Origin: G963662675 sp963676845
Lineage (GTDB): Bacteria; Bacteroidota; Bacteroidia; Bacteroidales; Prolixibacteraceae
Direction: 5' to 3'
Length of the DNA: 64,000 nucleotides
Assembly (NCBI GenBank): GCA_963676845.2
Contig: CAXXKK010000033.1
Span: forward strand, 5,981 to 69,980
The notes below the pieces were generated by a model that was not told the origin of the DNA, searched no databases, and saw only the letters and a list, made by a program, of their open reading frames with translations. Both the position numbers and the translations under genes were made by a program. Every line of letters begins with the position of its first letter. Position 1 is the first letter of the stretch. Below are positions 35,708 through 43,440 of this stretch, piece after piece.

Positions 35708-36946
35708 ATGAAAACAATGTTAAAAACGGTACTGATTCTTTTTCTTTTTGTCCCATTATTTCCATTTTCAGTTTACGCACAACAAGGTGAAATTGACTAT
35801 AGGTTCAGCGGCTTTGCAGATACTTATCATGCAGTTCGTAGCCAAAGCCCGTATGATTTTATGAGTTCCCGAAGTCGTTTGCGTACCGAACTAAATGTGA
35901 GTAAAGGGAACTCATATTTATTTGTCTCCTTGAATTCGGTTTATAACGGAATTGATGAAGATCAGTCGAAAATTGAGCTTCGTGAGGCTTTCTTTGAATA
36001 CACGGCAAGTAACTGGAATTTTAAAGTGGGGAAACAGATCGTAGTTTGGGGTGTGGCTGACGGATTACGAATTACTGATATTGTTGCGCCTATGGATTAC
36101 AGTGAATTTCTTGCCCGTGATTACGATGATATCCGGATCCCTGTCAATGCTTTTCAATTAAGGTACAATAAACCAAATTATAATGCAGAGCTTATATTTA
36201 TCCCTATTCCTGAGTTTTTTATTTTGCCCGTAGACGAAAATAATCCATGGTCGATTACCCAGTCTTTTGAAATGCCTTATGACGTGACTCTGAGAGATAA
36301 ACCAGAAAAGACTTTAAAAAACAGTGAAATAGGTGGGCGTTTCTCTTTTTATTTAAGTGGTATTGATTTTTCAATATCGGCATTGCATACCTGGAATAAA
36401 ATGCCTGTGTTTAATTATGGGTACTCTCAGGATTCAGATACTCTTTTAATGGAAGCTCATTACGATCGTTTTGATATGCTGGGTTTGAATTTTTCCATGC
36501 CTGTCGGGCAGTTTGTAATGAGGGGAGAGCTAGCCGGATATTTTGATGAATTACAGGAGGTTTCTGAAGAAACGATGATAAATAAGAACTCTGTAAATTT
36601 ATTATTAGGTGTTGATTGGTATGCAGGTAACGATTGGACGGTAATGGCTCAATATTACTATAAAAAGATTGGTGGTTATGACGATACTATGAGCGTTGAT
36701 AAAAATACTTCCTATTTTACTTTTAGTGTGTCTAAAAAGGTGCTAAGGAGTACCTTGAATTTATCTTCCTATTTATACATGGATGCGATAAATAAAGCAT
36801 ATTTCGACCGAACATCTGCTGATTATTCTTTGAGTGATCAAATCCATATCATGGCTGGTTTCGATTGGTTTCATGGGGATCAGGGAAGCTTCTCATATTA
36901 CCAAAATAATTCTGAGTATTGGTTAAAGTTGAAATATAGTTTTTAA
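35708..36946 (+). CDS. Outer-membrane beta-barrel protein (DUF1302-like)
   Basis: A 412-residue protein with a signal peptide (ending SVYAQ) and alternating barrel strands throughout. It ends SEYWLKLKYSF with the C-terminal aromatic expected for outer-membrane barrels. KVGKQIVVWGVADGLRITDIVAPMDYSEF (about 95-125) resembles the DUF1302/alginate-export pattern seen with MMPL pumps. It is probably the outer-membrane end of the export route. A 170-bp gap separates it from the LolA-like gene, without an obvious terminator. Confidence 0.8.
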   Translation: MKTMLKTVLILFLFVPLFPFSVYAQQGEIDYRFSGFADTYHAVRSQSPYDFMSSRSRLRTELNVSKGNSYLFVSLNSVYNGIDEDQSKIELREAFFEYTASNWNFKVGKQIVVWGVADGLRITDIVAPMDYSEFLARDYDDIRIPVNAFQLRYNKPNYNAELIFIPIPEFFILPVDENNPWSITQSFEMPYDVTLRDKPEKTLKNSEIGGRFSFYLSGIDFSISALHTWNKMPVFNYGYSQDSDTLLMEAHYDRFDMLGLNFSMPVGQFVMRGELAGYFDELQEVSEETMINKNSVNLLLGVDWYAGNDWTVMAQYYYKKIGGYDDTMSVDKNTSYFTFSVSKKVLRSTLNLSSYLYMDAINKAYFDRTSADYSLSDQIHIMAGFDWFHGDQGSFSYYQNNSEYWLKLKYSF

Positions 36947-37118
36947 TTCTGTATAGTTGCTTCCTTAAACAGATACTAAGTTGCATGGAGGGAAATTAGC
37001 CTTTATGCCTGTTGATTGACTTGAGGTTGATACGATTTATAGTTACCTGGTGGGGAAACGGGATGATGATGATTTCCCTTTTGGCTTATAAATCAATCCG
37101 TATCTAATATTTTACAAG

Positions 37119-37157
37119 AAGGGCTGTCCAAAAAGCAAAATGGACAGCCCTTTTATA
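37119..37157. terminator. Bidirectional terminator
   Basis: AAGGGCTGTCCA (37119-37130) pairs perfectly with TGGACAGCCCTT (37141-37152) across a 10-base loop, followed by TTTTATATA. It lies between two convergent genes and could serve both. Confidence 0.88.
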
Positions 37158-37173
37158 TATTTTTTGACATGGG

Positions 37174-37755
37174 TTAGTTTGATTTTTTTACAAACTTGGT
37201 TAAAATCACAATTTGTTGTCCGTTTACCCGGCCTTCAATATGTTCCGGATTATCTTCAACCAAAGAAATATTTCGAACAGGAGTTCCTCTTTTTGCAGTA
37301 AAACCAGCACCTTTCACATCAAGGTCTTTAATTAATACAACAGAGTCGCCAGCTTGAAGCACAGCACCATTACTGTCCATATGTTTTACTTTATCGCTGT
37401 CATCTTCGCCTTCTCCGGTTGCTTTTGCCCATTCCAATGTTTCTTCGTCCAGGTAAAGCATATCCAGTAAATCCTGTGGCCACCCTTCGGCTCTTAATCG
37501 AGTAAGCATGCGCCAGACCATTACCTGAACAGCAGGTATTTGACTCCACATACTGTCGTTTAAACAGCGCCAGTGATTCACACCTACTTTTTCAGGATCT
37601 TCAATTTGTTCTACACATGTATTGCAAAGAAATACGCAATTGTCTGGGGTTTCATCTGTTTTAGGTGGAACAAGGTATACTTGCAAGTCTGATTCATTTC
37701 CACATAATTCACATTTGGAATCACTTCTTGTTTCTAAATCTTTGTTAATACTCAT
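37174..37755 (-). CDS. PhnA-family zinc-ribbon protein
   Basis: A 193-residue protein. The N-terminal zinc ribbon has CELCGNE (about 16-22) and FLCNTC (about 47-52). The C-terminal PhnA domain (about 125-190) has MDSNGAVLQAGDSVVLIKDLDVKGAGFTAKRGTPVRNI. Despite its name PhnA is not proven to act on phosphonates, and no phosphonate genes are near. A TACTTTTG -7 element precedes the ATG. Confidence 0.85.
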   Translation of the reverse strand: MSINKDLETRSDSKCELCGNESDLQVYLVPPKTDETPDNCVFLCNTCVEQIEDPEKVGVNHWRCLNDSMWSQIPAVQVMVWRMLTRLRAEGWPQDLLDMLYLDEETLEWAKATGEGEDDSDKVKHMDSNGAVLQAGDSVVLIKDLDVKGAGFTAKRGTPVRNISLVEDNPEHIEGRVNGQQIVILTKFVKKSN

Positions 37756-37790
37756 TTGGGGCGATTTTCTTTTTTATATTTTAAGCGCTG

Positions 37791-37798
37791 CAAAAGTA
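37791..37798 (-). promoter_or_regulatory. Promoter -7 element of the PhnA-family gene
   Basis: The minus strand reads TACTTTTG, matching TAnnTTTG, 35 bp before the ATG at 37755. Confidence 0.5.
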
Positions 37799-37874
37799 CT
37801 TTTTTTGAGGAGTATAGAAAACTAGTTATCAACTTTTCATATAATGAACTGTTGTTTAAAATAAAACCAAAATC

Positions 37875-39197
37875 ATGATCAATAGAGTTGTTGAAACAAA
37901 TATTCTTAGCCCAATTCAGAAATTTATTAAAGCAGAAAGCTTTAGTGGTATATTGCTTTTCTTTGCAACAGTGCTTGCGCTGGTGCTTGCAAATTCTCCA
38001 ATTAGCGATAGCTACCAAAGCATATGGAATTATGAACTTGGTATTCAATCGGAAAGCTTTAAGCTTGTTAAACCTTTAATATTATGGATCAATGATGGTT
38101 TGATGGCTATCTTTTTCTTTCTAATCGGCTTAGAAATTAAGAGAGAAATATATATCGGAGAGTTAAATTCTTTGAAAAAATCAGCGTTGCCTATTTTTGC
38201 TGCGGTTGGAGGAATGCTTGTTCCTTTTATATTATATCTTGTATTGAATGAAAATCCGGAAACAGCAGGTGGCTGGGGAATTTCTATGGCAACTGATATT
38301 GCATTCTCATTGGCTATTTTACAACTTTTAGGAAAAAGAGTTCCCTTGGGTTTAAAAATATTCCTAACTGCTTTTGCAATCATTGATGATATAGGTGCAG
38401 TTTTAGTAATTGCAATTTTCTACACCGGATCGATTTCATGGAATCTTATTTTATATGCAGGAATCTTATTACTGGTACTTTATTTCTTTGCATACAAGAA
38501 GATTCACAATAAATACCTTATTTTTTCTTTTGGTATTATCATTTGGGTTTTGTTCTTAAAATCAGGAATTCATCCTACGATTGCCGGTATTCTGTTGGCT
38601 TTTGCAGTTCCTGTTCGCCAAAAAATAGATGAGTTTGCTTTTGCTTCAAAGCTTAAAAGAATTGTTGATAGAATTACAAATACAGGGAATGTTAATGAAT
38701 TACCCATATTAACAGCTAAACAGATTGAAGAAATTGACAACTTGCAGGATTGGACAAGTAAAGTTCAATCACCGCTACAGCAGTTAGAGCACAAGCTACA
38801 TTACTGGGTTGCCTATTTTGTTATGCCTTTGTTTGCTTTTGCAAATGCTGGTGTTGTTCTGGGTGGGGGAGAACAGATTGATTTTGCGCTGTCATCAACA
38901 ATTGCAATCTCCTTACTTTTAGGAAAGACATTGGGCGTTTCAATATTTTCATTTTTAAGTGTTAAACTGAAATTGGCTTCGTTGCCGGATTCTGTAACAT
39001 TTAAAAATATTTTTGGAGTAGCTGTCTTGTCCGGCGTTGGGTTTACCATGTCTCTGTTTATTGGTAACCTTGCTTTTGCAGATGCAAGTGTTTACCTGAA
39101 TTCTGCTAAGACAGGAATTATTGCCGGATCAGTATTGGCTGGGTTACTTGGTTTTATAATATTGAAGCTTACAACAAAGAAAAATCATAGTAAATAG
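37875..39197 (+). CDS. nhaA: Na+/H+ antiporter NhaA
   Basis: A 440-residue integral membrane protein with the NhaA landmarks: FFLIGLEIKREI, GISMATDIAFSLAIL and AFAIIDDIGAVLVIAIF, where the two adjacent aspartates bind Na+ and protons. About 12 helices are predicted. It exports sodium in exchange for protons at alkaline pH. The gene diverges from the PhnA-family gene and converges with a methyltransferase gene only 4 bp away. Confidence 0.96.
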   Translation: MINRVVETNILSPIQKFIKAESFSGILLFFATVLALVLANSPISDSYQSIWNYELGIQSESFKLVKPLILWINDGLMAIFFFLIGLEIKREIYIGELNSLKKSALPIFAAVGGMLVPFILYLVLNENPETAGGWGISMATDIAFSLAILQLLGKRVPLGLKIFLTAFAIIDDIGAVLVIAIFYTGSISWNLILYAGILLLVLYFFAYKKIHNKYLIFSFGIIIWVLFLKSGIHPTIAGILLAFAVPVRQKIDEFAFASKLKRIVDRITNTGNVNELPILTAKQIEEIDNLQDWTSKVQSPLQQLEHKLHYWVAYFVMPLFAFANAGVVLGGGEQIDFALSSTIAISLLLGKTLGVSIFSFLSVKLKLASLPDSVTFKNIFGVAVLSGVGFTMSLFIGNLAFADASVYLNSAKTGIIAGSVLAGLLGFIILKLTTKKNHSK

Positions 39198-39201
39198 AGT
39201 G

Positions 39202-39774
39202 CTATTTCTTTTCTGCAACAACCAGGTAATTTGTCTCAAGATCATTATAGATGCTGATATTTTCAAAACCTGCAGATAATAATTGTTCCTTAATAGTTTC
39301 TGGTGCAACCTTAATTTGAACTGAAGGTCCACGTTGTGTTTCTGTTTTTTTCCAATCAGAAATAGCAATTTTAGCTTTTGGTTTCAATAAACGATGGCAT
39401 TCATTTAATGTTTTTGATGGATTACCAAGTTCGTGATGGAGATTTATCATGAACAGAAAATCGGCATTATTATCATCCAGCGGAATACTGCTATCTTCCA
39501 TTTTTAGTGGCGTAATATTGTTGTGTTTCGGAGCAATATTTTCTTCCATCCAGTTAATCATGATGTCTGAAATATCACAGGCATAAATCTTTGCTTCTTG
39601 AAAAACTTTAGAAATTGGAGCACTAAAAAAACCTGTTCCTGCTCCTAAATCAATGATGATTTCCGGGTTTTCAAGACCAACTTTTTCCAGTATAAATTTT
39701 GGAGGTATTGATTCTAACCGTCCTGGGTGATTTAGTTTATGTAGTTTTTCCGGATTAAATATTTTACTTCCCAT
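39202..39774 (-). CDS. Class I SAM-dependent methyltransferase
   Basis: A 190-residue methyltransferase with motif I IIDLGAGTGFFSAPI, motif II IYACDISDIMINWM and motif IV DFLFMINLHHELGNPSKTLNECHRLLKP. It ends 4 bp from the nhaA stop and is convergent with it. The substrate cannot be predicted. Confidence 0.85.
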   Translation of the reverse strand: MGSKIFNPEKLHKLNHPGRLESIPPKFILEKVGLENPEIIIDLGAGTGFFSAPISKVFQEAKIYACDISDIMINWMEENIAPKHNNITPLKMEDSSIPLDDNNADFLFMINLHHELGNPSKTLNECHRLLKPKAKIAISDWKKTETQRGPSVQIKVAPETIKEQLLSAGFENISIYNDLETNYLVVAEKK

Positions 39775-39812
39775 AATGTGTGTTTAATTATTATTTCTTC
39801 TTACAACTTAGC

Positions 39813-40562
39813 CTACTGTCGGCTAAAAACTCTTTTCAGTAAGTCAGTTACCCGTGCTGTGGGGTCTTCACGGATATCTTTTTCCGTTTCTGCAATTTTC
39901 AGAAAAAGTCCGTCCAATGCACGTTGGGTAAGGTAAGTACTTAAGTCTGTTTCAACAGGAGTAAGATTGGCAATTTGTCCAACGATGGAGTTGGCAACAT
40001 TGTTCCATTGTCCGGTTAGCTCGTCCCATGATTGTTGAGCCGAGATATTCCCTACCAGCTTCTTATCAAGAGATGTTTGTATTTTAGGTTGATATAATGC
40101 CAGCAATGCATCATAATTTGTACGTTTAAGGTATTGTGTTGCGGCATCATCTTCACCCGTTAAAATACCAGCTGCATCCTGAATCGTCATTTGTTTAATG
40201 CTATTCACGAAGATGGGAGTAGCTTCTTTAGCAGCATCGGATGCTGCCTGGTTTATGGTTTCAATGACGTTATCAACCAAATTCTGTCCTCCAGGTATTC
40301 TTGAAAGGTTACTTGTGATAACTTCTGCTTCGGGAGGAAGCAAAATTTTAACCGCTTCATCTTTAAGATAACCGTTATCAAAAGCCAGTCGGGTTACTGC
40401 ACTATCAACTCCAACTGTTAAAGCTTCTTTTAAACCTGAAGATATTTCGGTTTGTGTAAGAGGTCTTTGTTCATCGTAAATGGTTTGGGCAATTTGTTGC
40501 ATTTCAGCACAGCCGGAAAGTAAGAATACACTTGTTGCGAGAGTAATTAAAAATTGTTTCAT
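39813..40562 (-). CDS. DUF4197 lipoprotein
   Basis: A 249-residue lipoprotein (lipobox LLSGC, Cys about 18) of the DUF4197 family: SSGLKEALTVGVDSAVTRL and the helical TRVTDLLKRVF-type C-terminus (RVTDLLKRVF). The whole mature part is alpha-helical. The function of the family is unknown to me. It diverges from the chagasin-type gene across a 123-bp gap. Confidence 0.88.
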   Translation of the reverse strand: MKQFLITLATSVFLLSGCAEMQQIAQTIYDEQRPLTQTEISSGLKEALTVGVDSAVTRLAFDNGYLKDEAVKILLPPEAEVITSNLSRIPGGQNLVDNVIETINQAASDAAKEATPIFVNSIKQMTIQDAAGILTGEDDAATQYLKRTNYDALLALYQPKIQTSLDKKLVGNISAQQSWDELTGQWNNVANSIVGQIANLTPVETDLSTYLTQRALDGLFLKIAETEKDIREDPTARVTDLLKRVFSRQ

Positions 40563-40685
40563 GATTATTTAAACAGTGATTATTGCAAATGGTTTTCTGC
40601 GTGTAAAGTTAGTTGACTATTTTAATGGGATTGCAAAAATCTTGTTAACTTAATTGCTCTATTCCTAAATATATAATTAACGATT

Positions 40686-41060
40686 ATGAGATTTCCCATT
40701 CTTTTCATTGTCCTTATGACAGCAATATCTGCCTGTAATACTAACCAAATGATTGTAGAAGATGATATTAGCGTTGATTTTGAGGTTCTTATTGGTGAAT
40801 CTTTTTCAATGAACCTGAAATCAAATCCAACAACAGGTTATTCCTGGTATTGGGTGAATAAGGAAAATGTTGAAATCGTTGATAGTATTAATTACAAATA
40901 TCATTCTGATAACCCGCACCTGATAGGTAGTGGAGGTGTTGAAAGCTGGAGCTTTAAGGGAGTTGAAAAAGGGATTGATACGCTTCGATTTGAATATATC
41001 AGACCTTGGGAAAAAGAAGACCCAGCAGATGAAACGATAATTGTAGTTAAAGTGTATTGA
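40686..41060 (+). CDS. Chagasin-family (I42) protease inhibitor lipoprotein
   Basis: A 124-residue protein with a signal peptide and lipobox ISAC (Cys about 17). The three inhibitory loops of the I42 family are visible: SNPTTGYSWYW (about 52-62), the GSGGVESWSF loop, and RPWEKEDPADE. Chagasin-type proteins block papain-like cysteine peptidases. In bacteria they may protect the envelope from their own secreted enzymes. Confidence 0.88.
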   Translation: MRFPILFIVLMTAISACNTNQMIVEDDISVDFEVLIGESFSMNLKSNPTTGYSWYWVNKENVEIVDSINYKYHSDNPHLIGSGGVESWSFKGVEKGIDTLRFEYIRPWEKEDPADETIIVVKVY

Positions 41061-41126
41061 TTTGTTTTTGCACAAACAATTTTTCCTTATTACTTTTGAA
41101 GCACTTACAAAACAACAATTTACATA

Positions 41127-41250
41127 TAGAACCCCGTTCCGGGGAATAAAAACACAATGGTATTGAATTTAGGTTCATTACCAATCTTATTGTGTTTAAA
41201 ATTCATTCATTATAATAAATGCTCCTTTGAAATGGAGTTAAATTTGGATC
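41127..41250. repeat. Hairpin cluster in non-coding DNA, part 1
   Basis: Three inverted repeats follow each other: CCCCG/CGGGG (41132-41144); AAACACAAT plus GGTATTGAA (41150-41167) pairing with TTCATTACC plus ATTGTGTTT (41174-41197, with a 6-base bulge and one mismatch); and CTCC/GGAG (41222-41237). No reading frame is present. It could be a structured RNA, a dispersed palindromic repeat or the relic of a mobile element. Confidence 0.45.
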
Positions 41251-41340
41251 AGTTGAAAATCATAGTGGATTTGATTTTGAGAAGTAAAATAACATTCTCT
41301 GTTAATCCTGAATTTTTTGAAAGTTGAAGATTATTAAGTC

Positions 41341-41530
41341 CCTAACTTCACCGTTAGGTGAAAAGCAGGGTGGCCAGTCAAAGTAGCCCGGGCCGGCGTT
41401 GGCGGGAATGATTTTTTGCGGGGATTCCGGGGTGTGCGCCAGAAAAGAAAAAATCATGACGCGGGGTGAAGGATGACTTTGACTTGATTCTTTTTTGTTT
41501 CGTTTTTCTCATTTAAGGAGAAAAATGAAA
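41341..41530. repeat. GC-rich nested inverted-repeat element, part 2
   Basis: TTCACC/GGTGAA (41347-41362) is followed by a nested pair: AGTCAAAGT (41376-41384) with ACTTTGACT (41476-41484), enclosing ATGATTTTTT (41408-41417) with AAAAAATCAT (41448-41457). The enclosed DNA is strikingly GC-rich compared with the genome. A final hairpin pairs TTTCGTTTTTCTC (41498-41510) with GAGAAAAATGAAA (41518-41530). The pattern suggests a dispersed repeat or a structured transcript. The rest of the 572-bp gap is plain AT-rich sequence. Confidence 0.5.
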
Positions 41531-41632
41531 TCCCGTATGGAAAGACAAAAAGTTTATGATCTCAGTAATGCATATTATTCTTTGATTAGACAAATTCACT
41601 TTAATCTGGACTGATCTCTAAAATATACAATC

Positions 41633-42477
41633 ATGAAAATTAAAGATATTATTTCAGTGTCCTCAAAACCTTCTCTATATGAAAAGGGAACAAGTTTTAT
41701 GTGGACGGATCAATATATTTCCAAACAATTGTTGAATATTCATTTAAACCCTGAACTTGATTTAGGAAGTAGGAAAAAATCAACAATAATAAATACAGCC
41801 AACTGGATTCTCGAAAGTCAAAAAGAAAAGGGGAGACTCAATATCTTGGATTTGGGATGTGGCCCTGGGTTGTACACCGAAATTTTTGCTGAGAAAGGTC
41901 ACGCAGTTACCGGAATTGATATTTCAAAAACATCCATCGATTATGCAAAGAAATCGGCTAAAGCAAAATGTCTTGACATTCAATATCTAAATGCCAGTTA
42001 TCTGGATGTAGAGCAGGAAAGCGGACAGTACGACCTGGTCGTGATGATCTATACTGATTTTGGCGTTTTGACACCTTCCGAAAGGGTGAGTTTGCTAAAA
42101 ATGATTTATCAGGTACTTAAAAAAGGAGGTGTTTTTATTTTCGATGTTCTAAAAGACAACGAACTTGAGCACAAGTTATCTCCTCAAAGTTGGGAGAGGC
42201 TGCGAACAGTGGTTTCTGGAAAGAAACACCATACCTGGCACTTTCGGGCTCGTTTTTATACGATGAAGAAAAAGTGATTCTGTACCAGCATACAATTATA
42301 GATTCCAATGAACAGTTCCAGAATTATCGTTTCTGGACGCATTTTTTCTCTCAAAAAGATTTAAAATCTTTGTTGAAATCGCATAGATTTACGTCGGTAG
42401 ATTGCCGGGAAGATATACTTCCTGAAACCGGTTTGTGGGACGGGAATAATGTGATTTTTACAATAGCTACAAAATAA
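41633..42477 (+). pseudogene. SAM-dependent methyltransferase, frameshifted
   Basis: Two overlapping frames make one methyltransferase of about 280 residues. The first (from 41633) contains motif I ILDLGCGPGLYTEIF and runs to about FDVLKDNELEHKLSPQSWE. Family resemblance then continues in the -1 frame from about 42195 as SGFWKETPYLALSGSFLYDEEKVILYQHTII, ending at 42477. Without the shift the first frame ends at 42277 with an unrelated tail. A single missing base near GGGAGAGGCTGCG (about 42192-42205) explains it. No good slippery heptamer is seen, so an inactivating mutation or a sequencing error is likelier than programmed shifting. Confidence 0.8.
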
Positions 42478-42531
42478 TAAAGTTTTGCTGTCGCGGATAA
42501 ATTCCGTGACAGCACTTTTCACACAAATTGA

Positions 42532-42969
42532 ATGAAAAAGAATACACTGCTTAAACGACTCTGGTTTTTCGGAATCGTAGTTATGGGTTCAATAATTGGA
42601 ATTTTGTCTCGTTCCAGCCTAATTCAAATACCTGAATTCTTTAGTCTTTACACGGGCGATACCATTTGGGCATTTACCGCCTATTATCTAATTGCATTCC
42701 TGTTCCCTAAAATGAAAGCCAAATACAGATTTTTGTCGGCCATATCTTTTTCAGTTTTTATAGAACTCTCTCAATTATTAAAATACGAATGGCTGGAATC
42801 TTTGCGGGAATTTAAAATTGTTGGCTTAATGATAGGCTATGGTTTTAAGTGGAGCGATCTGCTTTGTTACCTGGTTGGCTGTTTGCTGGCTTTGGGAATT
42901 GATCTTCTGTTTAAGCTTTCTGAAAAACAAGCTATATTAGGAAATGATATACACCTGCAAGATTTATAA
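42532..42969 (+). CDS. DUF2809 family membrane protein
   Basis: A 145-residue protein with four predicted helices. It carries GDTIWAFTAYYLIAFLFP, FSVFIELSQLLKYEWLESLRE and YGFKWSDLLCYLVGCLLAL, the DUF2809 pattern. The function is unknown. The last 15 bases hold the first core of the phased repeat array that follows. Confidence 0.85.
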   Translation: MKKNTLLKRLWFFGIVVMGSIIGILSRSSLIQIPEFFSLYTGDTIWAFTAYYLIAFLFPKMKAKYRFLSAISFSVFIELSQLLKYEWLESLREFKIVGLMIGYGFKWSDLLCYLVGCLLALGIDLLFKLSEKQAILGNDIHLQDL

Positions 42970-43185
42970 GTCGCCCTGCAGTTTTTTTTGAATTCCTGCA
43001 CCATTTTTAGCTTTTTCTGCAATGTTTCTTGAGCTTCTGCAAGGTTTTTTGAAATTTCTGCAGTATTTATTTACAATCTGCGGCGATTTTTCGAATATCT
43101 GCAGCGCAGAAAATCAAAAATTTTACGCTGGAAGGTCTAAAAACAAGCAAGACGTCCTAAAGCGGTGCAGGATACGATTATTCGC
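42955..43185. repeat. Helically phased CTGCA array, copy 2
   Basis: CTGCA occurs at 42955, 42976, 42996, 43017, 43037, 43058 and 43099, with CTGCG at 43078. The spacings alternate 21 and 20 bp without exception. After a small inverted repeat (CTGCAGCGCAG, 43099-43109) the other strand takes over, with GCAAG at 43147 and GCAG at 43167, again 20-21 bp apart or a multiple of it. T-rich tracts fill the gaps. Positions 43130-43180 resemble the minus strand of 697-725 in copy 1, so both are members of one element family in opposite orientation. Confidence 0.7.
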
Positions 43186-43440
43186 TCGCTGTACCGCTGC
43201 CACACGCATCCTTTCGTGTGGTTTAGCTGAGGCTAATAAGTAACGTTGCTCATTTTTTACATGTTCATCTGATACACTAAATAAATCCCTGCCAATAATT
43301 CTTCTTACCCAATTATTTATCAGACGAAAAGTCCTGAAGGCCCTGTAAATAAAGACATTCTGTCGTGTTTTTAGTTTTGGTTGTTTTTTTGAAACCAAAT
43401 CACCGTAAAACAGAAAAAAGATTAGATAGAAAAATAGAAC
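43186..43440 (+). promoter_or_regulatory. clpB upstream region
   Basis: This non-coding stretch contains a perfect hairpin, CCACACG/CGTGTGG (about 43199-43221), and a TAGTTTTG -7 element at 43372-43379, 61 bp before the clpB ATG. I see no CIRCE element. Confidence 0.4.

Noticed and set aside
42180..42215. Programmed -1 frameshift in the methyltransferase
   Set aside because: No X-XXY-YYZ heptamer or downstream pseudoknot is visible, and this enzyme family is not known for frameshifting.
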